Shown here: piece after piece, positions 48,911-56,515 of the stretch
How positions within the stretch are numbered: position 1 is the first letter of the stretch
Layout of the letters: every line of letters begins with the position of its first letter
Source: Bacteroidales bacterium
GTDB taxonomy: Bacteria; Bacteroidota; Bacteroidia; Bacteroidales; UBA932
Assembly: GCA_016287075.1 (NCBI GenBank)
Contig: JAEEVC010000010.1
Location: 1 to 64,000 of the forward strand
DNA: 64,000 bases
Reading direction: 5' to 3'
Program-made: the position numbers and the translations under genes
The notes under the pieces: model-generated
The model's input: only the letters and a program-made list of their open reading frames with translations
The model's database searches: none
Told to the model about the DNA's origin: nothing

Positions 48911-49875
48911 CCCTGCCCATTTCTTTCCTTCTGCTGATCGTCGGTCTGGCACTCGTCATCCTCGGTGCCGACGCGCTGGTCGAAGGCGCATCCGCCATCG
49001 CCCGGAAACTCGGTGTCAGCGAATTCGTCATCGGACTCACCATCGTCGGCATGGGCACCTCCGCGCCGGAAATGGTCGTCAGTCTCCTCGGCGCAATCAA
49101 GGGCAATGCCGACATTGCGGTCGGCAACGTCGTGGGTTCCAACATCTTCAACACCCTGCTGATCCTGGGTCTCACCGCCATCATCCTCCCGATCGGCGTC
49201 TCCCGGGCCAACCTGCGCCGCGATATCCCCCTCGGCATCTTCTCCACCCTGCTGGTCATCGGCCTCGGCATGGACCTGGCGCTGCATTACGGCCCGGAAA
49301 ACACGCTGGGACGCATCGACGGCGTCATCCTGCTTGCCGCCTTCGCCCTTTACATCTGGAGCTGCTTCAAATTTGACGACAAAACCACCGCCCCGGATCC
49401 GGAGGAAAAAGCCCGTGTCAACAAGGTGTGGGTAGCGGTCCTGCTTGTTCTCGGCGGCCTGGCCGGCCTGGTCTTCGGCGGCGAAATCTTCGTCGACAAT
49501 GCCACGGAAATCGCGCATCAGTTCGGCGTCAGTGACAAGTTCATCGCCATCACCCTCCTTGCGGGCGGAACTTCCCTCCCCGAGCTGGCCACCTGCGTGG
49601 TTGCCGCCGCCAAGAAACGCGGCCAGCTGGCCCTCGGCAACATCATCGGCTCCAACGTCTTCAACCTGCTGCTCATCCTGGGCAGTGCAGCCGCCATCAA
49701 CCCGCTCTCTTTCGCGGACATGGACTGGATCGATCTCGGTGTGCTCCTTGCCAGTTCCGTTGCGGTCCTGCTGGCCGCGTTCACCTTCAAGCGGAACAAG
49801 ATCGACAGGGCCGACGGCGCCTTCCTGGTCGCCATCTGGCTGGTCTATATGGTTTACCTGTTCCGGGGGATGTGA
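48907..49875 (+). CDS. Calcium/sodium antiporter (CaCA family, YrbG-like)
   Basis: The 322-residue integral membrane protein has about ten hydrophobic segments and the two inverted alpha-repeats of cation/Ca exchangers: IVGMGTSAPEMVVSL with GNVVGSNIFNTLLILG, and LAGGTSLPELATCVVAA with GNIIGSNVFNLLLILG. The two G-T-S-x-P-E motifs bind the cation. It exports Ca2+ in exchange for Na+. It overlaps the rRNA methyltransferase gene by 4 bases and ends at a bidirectional terminator. Confidence 0.94.
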   Translation: MTLPISFLLLIVGLALVILGADALVEGASAIARKLGVSEFVIGLTIVGMGTSAPEMVVSLLGAIKGNADIAVGNVVGSNIFNTLLILGLTAIILPIGVSRANLRRDIPLGIFSTLLVIGLGMDLALHYGPENTLGRIDGVILLAAFALYIWSCFKFDDKTTAPDPEEKARVNKVWVAVLLVLGGLAGLVFGGEIFVDNATEIAHQFGVSDKFIAITLLAGGTSLPELATCVVAAAKKRGQLALGNIIGSNVFNLLLILGSAAAINPLSFADMDWIDLGVLLASSVAVLLAAFTFKRNKIDRADGAFLVAIWLVYMVYLFRGM

Positions 49876-49882
49876 CCCGTAA

Positions 49883-49912
49883 AAAAAAGCGACCGTTACT
49901 GGTCGCTTTTTT
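49883..49912. terminator. Bidirectional intrinsic terminator
   Basis: AAAAAAGCGACC (49883-49894), loop GTTACT, GGTCGCTTTTTT (49901-49912) is a perfect 12-bp inverted repeat with A/T tracts on both sides. It serves both the antiporter gene (+) and the acyltransferase gene (-), whose TAA lies in the loop. Confidence 0.9.
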
Positions 49913-51056
49913 CATTTGCCATCTGCTCTTTCGAGACGATCGGATTGGCGTAGATCCGCAGGAAGATGTCCCGGAGCTCCACCCGGTTGAGCGTCGGTTC
50001 GACTTTGTCCAGCTGCTTCTCCGTGTAGAGGATGAAGCGCTCCATCTCTTCCGGGGCATAACGGTCCGAATACTTGAAGGAATGGTTTACAAGGTCATAG
50101 GCTATGTAATTGTTTTTCCACAGCTTGAATCCCTCGATAACACGGCGGTCGACCGCATGGCGGATGGCCTGGTAGCGGTCGTTCTTGTCGCAGTAGGAGG
50201 CCTCGCGGATCTCCTCCTCGGTCAGCGGATCGCCGAAGTTCAGATGGACATCGCCCTTCTGCTGCTTGATGCCGAGCATGATGCTCTGCAGGTCCTCGTT
50301 CTCCGTCTTGACATACTTCTGCGTGCGGGAAATCAGGATCTCGCGCGCCTTCAGGATGTCGCACGGCTCGTATTCGTAGGAGATGCTCAGCGGAACGATG
50401 TTCAGTTCGCGGAAATTCTCCAGGAAATCCTTCTTTCCGCTCATGTCGAGCATCTTGAGCAGACCCTGCTCGGTCACATCCGCACCGTCTTTCGTCCGTC
50501 CCTGCTTCTGGGCGATCCAGACCGAACTCTTGCCGCTGGTGATCGTGTCGCGGATATACTGCGACAGGACCTGCGAGGAGAGATACAGTTCGCGGGCGGA
50601 AATCCCGCGGATGACCTTGATCATCCGGTTGGAGCGGATCAGGTATTCCAGCGCCTTGCTCTGGAGCAGATTGTCCCCGACGCAGATCTCCGTCAGCGGA
50701 AGGTGGTTCCGGAAGAGAATGATCTGGGTGAAGGCCGGGTCCAGGATGATGTCGCGGTGGTTCGACATGAAAAGGCATTTCCCATTGAGCGACTGGAGTT
50801 TGGACACACCGTCGTAGGAGAAATTATGGACGGAGGTTTCGATCACCCACTCGATGGCATGCGACATGATCGCGCGCTGGAACTCGTCGATGCTGTGAAT
50901 CTGCTTCAACTGGTCCCGGAGGAAAGTCTCGGGCTGGTTGGAAAAGATGTATTTGGAAATCCAGGGGACGGAAGGATGGTTGGCAATCTTGCCGAGGGCA
51001 ACGACCGCTTCTTCGTCCGTATAAGGAGCGATGCTTTCTACTTGGTACTGTTCCAT
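49896..51056 (-). CDS. 1-acylglycerol-3-phosphate O-acyltransferase-like protein
   Basis: The 386-residue protein starts at ATG 51056 (MEQYQVESIAPYTDEEAV); an in-frame reading up to 51191 runs into queA and is rejected. It carries the glycerolipid acyltransferase motif NHRDIILD (H-x4-D), then VGDNLLQSKALEYLIRSNRM, WIAQKQGRTKDG and IVPLSISYEYEP, matching a PlsC-like family common in Bacteroidota. The acceptor is probably a glycerolipid or lipid A-like molecule. No signal peptide is seen. Its own promoter overlaps the stop codon of queA, 34 bases upstream. Confidence 0.78.
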   Translation of the reverse strand: MEQYQVESIAPYTDEEAVVALGKIANHPSVPWISKYIFSNQPETFLRDQLKQIHSIDEFQRAIMSHAIEWVIETSVHNFSYDGVSKLQSLNGKCLFMSNHRDIILDPAFTQIILFRNHLPLTEICVGDNLLQSKALEYLIRSNRMIKVIRGISARELYLSSQVLSQYIRDTITSGKSSVWIAQKQGRTKDGADVTEQGLLKMLDMSGKKDFLENFRELNIVPLSISYEYEPCDILKAREILISRTQKYVKTENEDLQSIMLGIKQQKGDVHLNFGDPLTEEEIREASYCDKNDRYQAIRHAVDRRVIEGFKLWKNNYIAYDLVNHSFKYSDRYAPEEMERFILYTEKQLDKVEPTLNRVELRDIFLRIYANPIVSKEQMANEKSDQ

Positions 51057-51085
51057 AGAGGTTCGGTTTTGTTTCGTACAGAAGA

Positions 51086-51117
51086 CAAAGTTACACATTT
51101 TCATCCACTTCCCCAAA
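51086..51117 (-). promoter_or_regulatory. Promoter of the acyltransferase gene inside the end of queA
   Basis: On the minus strand TTTG (51117 to 51114), a 20-bp spacer, and TAACTTTG (51093 to 51086). The TAA of queA is the first three bases of the -7 element. Confidence 0.65.
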
Positions 51118-52329
51118 ACCATCCGCCCGGAACAGCAGCGAACTGTCCCCGTAGCTGAGGAAACGGAAAGCATGGGAAAGCGCATAGTCATAGATGCGGC
51201 GCCAGTCGCCGCCGACGAAGGCGGAAATCAACAGGATCAGCGTGCTTTCCGGCTGGTGGAAATTGGTGACCATCCGGTCAACCAGCCGGAACCGGAAGCC
51301 AGGGACAATGATGATTCTCGTTCCTATCTTCAATTCTTTCAAATTATTATCCTCAAGATAGTGAACAATTGCTTCAAGTGATTCCCGGGTCGTGTAAGCA
51401 TAGGTGCGCGTATAAGGTTCCCACTGGTCGACATCGGCCGGCGCCCCCGTTTCCAGGCATTTGACACCGACATAATAAAGCGATTCCAGGGTCCGGACGG
51501 AAGTCGTCCCGACAGCCGTCACGGACCGCTTTCCGGCCAGGAGCTCCCGCAGGAGCGGCAGACTGACGGTAAATGGTTCGCGGTGCATCGGATGCTCGGA
51601 GACCAGCGAAGACTTGACGGGCAGGAAGGTGCCGGCTCCGACATGGAGGCACACGGTTTCCGTTTCAATCCCCTTCTCCCGGATCCGCTGAAGGACGTTT
51701 TCCGTAAAGTGAAGGCCGGCGGTCGGCGCGGCGACAGAGCCCCTGTACTTCGCGTAAAGGGTCTGATATCGCTCAGTGTCAATCGCTTCCGACGCCCTGT
51801 TCAGATAGGGAGGAATCGGAATGGTTCCACAGCGTTCCAGGACGGCAGAGAAGGGCGAGCCGTCCTTCCAGCGGAAAACGACGGTGCCGGTCTGGCCTTC
51901 CCTGCCTTCGAGGCGAGCCTCCAGCCCCATTGCTGCCACAGCCGCATCCCCATCCGGATTATACAGGGAGAGCACATCCTCCTTCCAGCGCTTGGCGTTT
52001 CCGATCACACACTTCCAGGAGCAGGTTTCCGTGGCTGCGAAGGCCGTGTTGTATTCGGCCGGACGGACGGGTTCCAGGCAGAAGACCTCGATGTGGGCAC
52101 CGCTTTGCCGCTGAAAATGCAAGCGGGCCGGAACAACCTTCGTATCATTGAATACCATCAAGGAATCGGCGGGGAGAAGGTCCGGAAGCTGCCGAAAGAC
52201 GAATTCATCGACATGGCCGTCCTGATAGCGAAGAAGCTTCGAGGCATCGCGTTCTGGCAAAGGATATTTGGCAATCCTCGCATCGTCGAGCGGATAACGG
52301 TAATCCTCGATATGGATTTCAGGTATCAT
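51091..52329 (-). CDS. queA: S-adenosylmethionine:tRNA ribosyltransferase-isomerase QueA
   Basis: The 412-residue enzyme transfers the ribosyl part of SAM to preQ1 in tRNA, giving epoxyqueuosine. Family blocks are visible: YRYPLDDARIAKYPLPERDA (10-29), LMVFNDTKVVPARL (58-71), YRGSVAAPTAGLHFTENVL (about 204-222), VGAGTFLPVK, and FHQPESTLILLISAFVG near the end. It is somewhat longer than the E. coli enzyme (about 356). A -7-like element with one mismatch (TAACTTCG, minus strand 52358 to 52351) lies upstream. Confidence 0.95.
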   Translation of the reverse strand: MIPEIHIEDYRYPLDDARIAKYPLPERDASKLLRYQDGHVDEFVFRQLPDLLPADSLMVFNDTKVVPARLHFQRQSGAHIEVFCLEPVRPAEYNTAFAATETCSWKCVIGNAKRWKEDVLSLYNPDGDAAVAAMGLEARLEGREGQTGTVVFRWKDGSPFSAVLERCGTIPIPPYLNRASEAIDTERYQTLYAKYRGSVAAPTAGLHFTENVLQRIREKGIETETVCLHVGAGTFLPVKSSLVSEHPMHREPFTVSLPLLRELLAGKRSVTAVGTTSVRTLESLYYVGVKCLETGAPADVDQWEPYTRTYAYTTRESLEAIVHYLEDNNLKELKIGTRIIIVPGFRFRLVDRMVTNFHQPESTLILLISAFVGGDWRRIYDYALSHAFRFLSYGDSSLLFRADGFGEVDENV

Positions 52330-52782
52330 TCTCTTTCTTTAAAATTTGTGCGAAGTTACACAAAAGCGCGCGAATAGCGAAATCTCGCGCCCATGTTCCT
52401 GGTGTTCATATTTCCGAATTAACTCTATTCATATTTGTAAATTTATCCCTATTTTCTATAATTCACATAATTAAACAATACAAAATGCGTTTAGATTTGT
52501 AAACTGCTTACACGGATATCATTATTAGAAATGTTTATATCAAATTTTATGATTTATTATCATATTAAGAATCAGCGATTTATATAAATTTATTATAATT
52601 AAAGATACAATAATCGAAAGCATTGTGCCGGAATAATGGCACAACAATGTGCGAATTCAGTTGCACAAAGCACGATATTTTAGTTATTAATCAGTAATTT
52701 AGATATTGTTATTTAAACCATTATTCAATTAATTTACACGAATGGGCATCCATATTTTGCTCCAATCCCCTACTGAAAACCA
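52330..52782. other. Very AT-rich intergenic region between queA and the XRE gene
   Basis: No coding sequence is supported. From about 52430 to 52620 the sequence is roughly three-quarters A+T, in sharp contrast to its GC-rich neighbours. It contains a 12-bp palindrome ATTTATATAAAT (52578-52589) and the operator-like repeats at 52623-52667. The queA promoter must lie at its left end. Confidence 0.6.
52623..52667. promoter_or_regulatory. Operator-like pair of inverted repeats upstream of the XRE gene
   Basis: TTGTGCC (52623-52629), 8-bp spacer, GGCACAA (52638-52644), then TGTGC (52648-52652), 10-bp spacer, GCACA (52663-52667). Both share a TTGTGC core. They lie about 115-160 bp upstream of the XRE promoter -33 element. 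Binding by the XRE product is inference. Confidence 0.5.
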
Positions 52783-52814
52783 TTTGCATGGAATAACAGA
52801 AATGATTATATTTG
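52783..52814 (+). promoter_or_regulatory. Promoter of the XRE regulator gene
   Basis: TTTG (52783-52786), a 20-bp spacer, and TATATTTG (52807-52814) match the consensus fully. It places the start at ATG 52835, not at an in-frame ATG at 52742. Confidence 0.75.
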
Positions 52815-52834
52815 TGAACACAACAGTAAGAGAT

Positions 52835-53263
52835 ATGAATCAGCGCTTACAACAATTCATCCAGGCGGAAAACCTCAGCCAGGCCCAGTTCGCAGACCTG
52901 CTCAAAGTCGCGCGCGCCAGCGTGTCCAACATTCTTTCCGGCCGCAACAAACCGGGCTTCGATTTTCTGGAAAGTCTGTCCCTCCACTTCCCCGATTTGA
53001 ACCTGGAGTGGATTGTCACCGGTCGTGGACGGATGTTTAAATCGCGTACAGAGTCTTCACCATCAATCACTTCCGAGTCTCCTGCCCCTACGGACGGACT
53101 CCTTTTTCCCGACAGTCAACCGGCCGAGAATCCCGTATTTGCAGAGGATCCGGTGCCACCCGGGAGGATTCCGGCTTCTCAGACCGTTGTCCAAAGCGAG
53201 AAAAAAGTGGATCGGATCCTCGTTTTCTTCTCGGACGGTACATACCAGGAGATAATTTCGTAA
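52835..53263 (+). CDS. XRE-family helix-turn-helix regulator
   Basis: The product has 142 residues from ATG 52835 (MNQRLQQFIQAENLSQAQFA). Residues about 3-60 form a lambda-repressor-like HTH; AQFADLLKVARASVSNILSG is the two-helix motif. A flexible Pro/Ser-rich tail leads to a short C-terminal motif DRILVFFSDGTYQEI seen in similar Bacteroidota regulators. It probably binds DNA as a dimer; the inverted repeats upstream suggest autoregulation. The following gene's -7 element begins in its TAA. Confidence 0.87.
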   Translation: MNQRLQQFIQAENLSQAQFADLLKVARASVSNILSGRNKPGFDFLESLSLHFPDLNLEWIVTGRGRMFKSRTESSPSITSESPAPTDGLLFPDSQPAENPVFAEDPVPPGRIPASQTVVQSEKKVDRILVFFSDGTYQEIIS

Positions 53264-53268
53264 ATTTG
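53261..53268 (+). promoter_or_regulatory. Possible -7 element for the dihydroorotate dehydrogenase-like gene
   Basis: TAAATTTG begins with the TAA of the XRE gene and lies 21 bp before the ATG at 53290. No good -33 element is present, so read-through from the XRE promoter is equally possible. Confidence 0.35.
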
Positions 53269-53289
53269 CGAAACAACGACGGAATTGAT

Positions 53290-54087
53290 ATGACCGAGAA
53301 ATTCATGCACCGTATCCTGCGGTTCAGGAACCAATTGTCCTTTTCGCCCCTGCTGGCCAGGTACTGGACTTCCCGTCCATTCTTCAACCAGCCGGTTGAG
53401 CTTTGGGGCCTGCCTTTCAGGAATCCGCTCGGCATCGCCGGAATGGATCCGGAAGGACGTTATGCAGAAGCGCTGTCCGACTGCGGTTTCGGCTTCGTCG
53501 TCAGCGGCCCCTTCTTCCCGGAAACGGGCAATGAACACATTCTGAAGGCGGTACGCGGCCTTCAGCACAAAGGTTCTGTGCCCGTTGCCGCCGCGCTTTC
53601 CAAGCGCCCCGGTGACGTGGATGACGATCTGGTGCTCAACGATTATCTGGTTCCGTTTTCCCTGCTTTACGACTTCGTCGATTTCTTCATCGTCGAGATG
53701 GAGGCCCCCCAGATCGACGCCATCTCCGAAATCCTGGACGAACTCGTGAGTCTCCGGCTCTGTTATGAGCATTTCCGCCCGATCCTCCTCCGGATTCCGG
53801 CAAAAACGCCCCCTGACGAACTGGAGGGCATCCTTTCTTTCTGCATGCTGTCCGGCATCGACGGGATAGCGGCAGAAGGCGCATCCCTTGTCCGGCAGGT
53901 TGTCGGACATGTTTCCGGCCGCCTTCCCGTCGCCGGCGTGGCCCAGGCCATGACACCGGAGCAGGCGCTGGAGCTCCGGGAAGCCGGCGCCGTCCTGTTC
54001 ATCACGGACGGAGGATTCGCCCGCCAGGGATGGAAAGCACCGGCCAGGATCATGAAAGCTTTGAAGAACACGCCCCCGCAGCAATGA
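53290..54087 (+). CDS. Dihydroorotate dehydrogenase-like protein lacking usual active-site residues
   Basis: The 265-residue product starts at ATG 53290 (MTEKFMHRILRF). It aligns by eye with class 2 PyrD: WGLPFRNPLGIAGMDPEGRY corresponds to FxNPxGxAAGxDKNGE, GFGFVVSGPFFPE to the next strand, IDGIAAEGASL and GRLPVAGVAQAMTPEQALEL to the C-terminal FMN-phosphate region, and VLFITDGGFARQG to the YSGF-type motif. However, the D-K-N triad is replaced (MDPEG), the N-T motif after IDG is missing, and the protein is about 70 residues shorter than PyrD. It is probably a divergent paralogue with altered or lost activity. It overlaps cinA (ATGA). Confidence 0.65.
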   Translation: MTEKFMHRILRFRNQLSFSPLLARYWTSRPFFNQPVELWGLPFRNPLGIAGMDPEGRYAEALSDCGFGFVVSGPFFPETGNEHILKAVRGLQHKGSVPVAAALSKRPGDVDDDLVLNDYLVPFSLLYDFVDFFIVEMEAPQIDAISEILDELVSLRLCYEHFRPILLRIPAKTPPDELEGILSFCMLSGIDGIAAEGASLVRQVVGHVSGRLPVAGVAQAMTPEQALELREAGAVLFITDGGFARQGWKAPARIMKALKNTPPQQ

Positions 54088-55355
54088 TACACGCCTCCAT
54101 CTGCACCATCGGCGATGAAATCCTGATCGGACAGATCGTTGATACCAATTCTTCCCGCATCGCACGCGCCCTCGGCGAAGCCGGCATCCAGACCACCCGC
54201 ATGCTTTCCATCGGGGACCGGCGGGACGACATCATCGACAATTTACGGAACGAGTTAAAAATCAACGATATAGTCCTATCGACCGGCGGTCTTGGGCCGA
54301 CGAAGGATGATATCACGAAGGCGGCCCTGGCGACACTTTCCGGCAGCCGGCAGTATGTCGAACACGCCGGCCAGCTCGCCATCATCCACGCGTTCCTCCA
54401 TGCAAGGGGGCTGGACGTCCTGGACATCAACCGGGCGCAAGCGCTTGTCCCGGATACGTGCGAAGTCATTGAAAACAAGCTGGGGACGGCACCCGTCATG
54501 GTTTTCCGCTTCCCTGCGGAGGTTTTCGGGCACCCTGCGGTGCTCTATGCCCTCCCGGGCGTTCCGCATGAGGCCATCGGCGCGGTTCCGGACATACTCG
54601 CCGACATCCGGAGCCATTTCCGGACCGAATCCATCGTCCACAGGAACCTGATGGTATTCGGGCTGGCGGAATCCGCCCTGTCCAAGAAGATCGCCCCGTG
54701 GGAGGATTCGCTTCCGGAGGGCATGCATCTCGCCTACCTCCCGAATATGCTCACAGGCGTCCGTCTGCGACTCTCCCTGTACGGATGTACCCCGGAGGAA
54801 GGAAACGCCCGGATTCAGGCGGAAATCGACCGTTTAAAGCCCATTCTGGGAGATTTGATCTATTCGGAAACCGACGATACCCTGGAGAATGCGGTCGGAC
54901 GCCTGCTCAAGACTTCCGGCAAGACCTTGAGCGCCGCCGAATCCTGCACCGGAGGGAATATCGCCCACATGATCACCTCCGTCCCGGGCTCATCCGCGTA
55001 TTTCCTGGGTTCCGTAACCTCCTATGCCGTCTCCGTCAAGGAGCAAGTCTTGCAGGTTCCGGCGGAAACGATTGAAAGATATGGCGTCGTCAGCGCTGAA
55101 GTGGCTGCGGCCATGGCCGAAGGCGTCCGGAAACTGACGGGCAGCGACTATGCTGTCGCCACGACCGGCCTGGCGGGGCCCGGCGATGACGGCACCCATC
55201 CCGTCGGAACCGTATGGATCGGCGTCGCCGGTCCACACCGTACGGAGACGGAAACCAAGGTCTATCACAATGACCGGATCCGGAATATCGAACGCTTTAC
55301 AGCCGCCGCGCTCGACTTTTTGCGGAAAAATATCGAAAAGGACTTATCTATTTGA
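54084..55355 (+). CDS. cinA: CinA-family protein (MoCF-like domain plus NMN deamidase-like domain)
   Basis: The 423-residue protein starts at ATG 54084, overlapping the previous stop (ATGA). The N-terminal MoCF_biosynth-like domain (about 3-170) has TIGDEILIGQIVDTNSSRIA and STGGLGPTKDDITK. The C-terminal CinA/PncC domain (about 265-415) has LSAAESCTGGNIAHMITSVP with the nucleophilic Ser region and ATTGLAGPGDDGTHPVGTVW. CinA proteins hydrolyse ADP-ribose-type pyridine nucleotides and deamidate NMN, recycling NAD. Length is standard. Confidence 0.93.
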   Translation: MIHASICTIGDEILIGQIVDTNSSRIARALGEAGIQTTRMLSIGDRRDDIIDNLRNELKINDIVLSTGGLGPTKDDITKAALATLSGSRQYVEHAGQLAIIHAFLHARGLDVLDINRAQALVPDTCEVIENKLGTAPVMVFRFPAEVFGHPAVLYALPGVPHEAIGAVPDILADIRSHFRTESIVHRNLMVFGLAESALSKKIAPWEDSLPEGMHLAYLPNMLTGVRLRLSLYGCTPEEGNARIQAEIDRLKPILGDLIYSETDDTLENAVGRLLKTSGKTLSAAESCTGGNIAHMITSVPGSSAYFLGSVTSYAVSVKEQVLQVPAETIERYGVVSAEVAAAMAEGVRKLTGSDYAVATTGLAGPGDDGTHPVGTVWIGVAGPHRTETETKVYHNDRIRNIERFTAAALDFLRKNIEKDLSI

Positions 55356-55440
55356 TAATCAGCATGTGAAACAAAAAGATTAAACACTATAACATTATTG
55401 TTTCACAAATAGGGACAAATCCTATATATCTCATTATCAA
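55352..55440. repeat. Nested inverted repeats between cinA and the M19 gene
   Basis: An outer repeat TTGATAAT (55352-55359) / ATTATCAA (55433-55440) encloses TGTGAAACAA (55365-55374) / TTGTTTCACA (55398-55407) and ATAGG (55409-55413) / CCTAT (55421-55425). The outer arms include both stop codons. It may act as a bidirectional terminator, though stems are AT-rich. Confidence 0.6.
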
Positions 55441-56513
55441 CAAGATACAATCTCATTGAAAACGCGGAGCAAATTGCCGCCAGCCACCTGCGAAACGGCC
55501 TTTTCATCGTATCCGCGACGACGCATCTCATCGAAAACCACCGGCAGATCCGCTATGGTTTCCAAACCGGCAGGCGGCACGCAGATCCCGTCGTAGTCCG
55601 TACCGATGCCCACATGGTCGATCCCGGCGAAACGGACGGCCCGGTCAATATGGTCAACGACATCCCGGACATCCGGCCGGCGGAGGGTCTTGAGGCGCTC
55701 CTGCATCCTGATCCAGGCCGATTGTGCATCCGGATCGGAAGGATCCGCGATGAACGCGCCTTCCACCCGGTCCGCCTCATCCAGCAGCGCCGCCTCTTCC
55801 GGCCGCTTGCCGAAATCATCCCGCAGGAAAGAAGGATAAAGATTGATGCCGACATAACCGCCTTTCTCCCCCAGCGCCTGCAGCATTTCATCGGTCAGGT
55901 TCCTGCGGTGACCGCACAGGGCCCGGCAGCTGGAATGAGAGGCAATAATCGGTTTTTCAGATACTTCCAGGCAGTCCCAGAACGTTTTGTCGGAGGCATG
56001 CGACACATCGGCCATGATGCCGAGGCGGTTCATTTCGGCGACGGCACGGCGTCCGAACGGACTGAGTCCGTTCCAGTGCGAGCCGTCCGCCGCGCTGTCC
56101 GCGACGGCATTATCCCCGTTGTGGGTCAGCGTAATGTAACGGACGCCCATCCGGGCGAACCAGCGGAGCAGTGCCAGGGACTCCCCGATCGGCGACGCAT
56201 TCTCCATCCCGAGAAAGACGGTCATGCAACCATCCGCTTGGTTCCCAGGCACTTCCGAAGGATGCGCCCCCAGCCGGACACGACCGTTGCTGCGCCGGAC
56301 CGCATCCCGGACACCGGCAATCATCCGCTGCACATACAGGGCCGCTTCCGGCTGCGTGCGCTCCGCGGGCGTATACAGGGCAAAAAAAGCCGCGCCGACT
56401 CCCCCTCTTTCCATTTTGGGGAAGTCGACGTGGGCATAGGCGTTGTCGATACACACATCCCGTCCACGGTAGATCTGGGAAGGCGTATCGCAGTGACTGT
56501 CAAAGATAAACAT
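55437..56513 (-). CDS. Membrane dipeptidase family zinc peptidase (M19)
   Basis: The 358-residue metallopeptidase of the renal dipeptidase family hydrolyses dipeptides. The metal ligands are in FDSHCDTP (H7, D9), a Glu in FLGMENASPIG, and His in DVSHASD and IASHSSCRAL; GIGTDYDGI near the C-terminus is also conserved. RYITLTHNGDNAVADSA is a further family signature. No signal peptide is visible, so it looks cytoplasmic. It is the last gene of the minus-strand run and lies 2 bases after the GIN-domain gene. Confidence 0.92.
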   Translation of the reverse strand: MFIFDSHCDTPSQIYRGRDVCIDNAYAHVDFPKMERGGVGAAFFALYTPAERTQPEAALYVQRMIAGVRDAVRRSNGRVRLGAHPSEVPGNQADGCMTVFLGMENASPIGESLALLRWFARMGVRYITLTHNGDNAVADSAADGSHWNGLSPFGRRAVAEMNRLGIMADVSHASDKTFWDCLEVSEKPIIASHSSCRALCGHRRNLTDEMLQALGEKGGYVGINLYPSFLRDDFGKRPEEAALLDEADRVEGAFIADPSDPDAQSAWIRMQERLKTLRRPDVRDVVDHIDRAVRFAGIDHVGIGTDYDGICVPPAGLETIADLPVVFDEMRRRGYDEKAVSQVAGGNLLRVFNEIVSC

Positions 56514-56515
56514 CC

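Noticed and set aside
52742..52834. N-terminal extension of the XRE regulator to an ATG at 52742
   Set aside because: The consensus promoter at 52783-52814 lies inside it, and the HTH fold begins right after the ATG at 52835.
53266..53289. TTG start for the dihydroorotate dehydrogenase-like gene at 53266
   Set aside because: The TTG is part of a TAAATTTG element, and a normal ATG follows at 53290.
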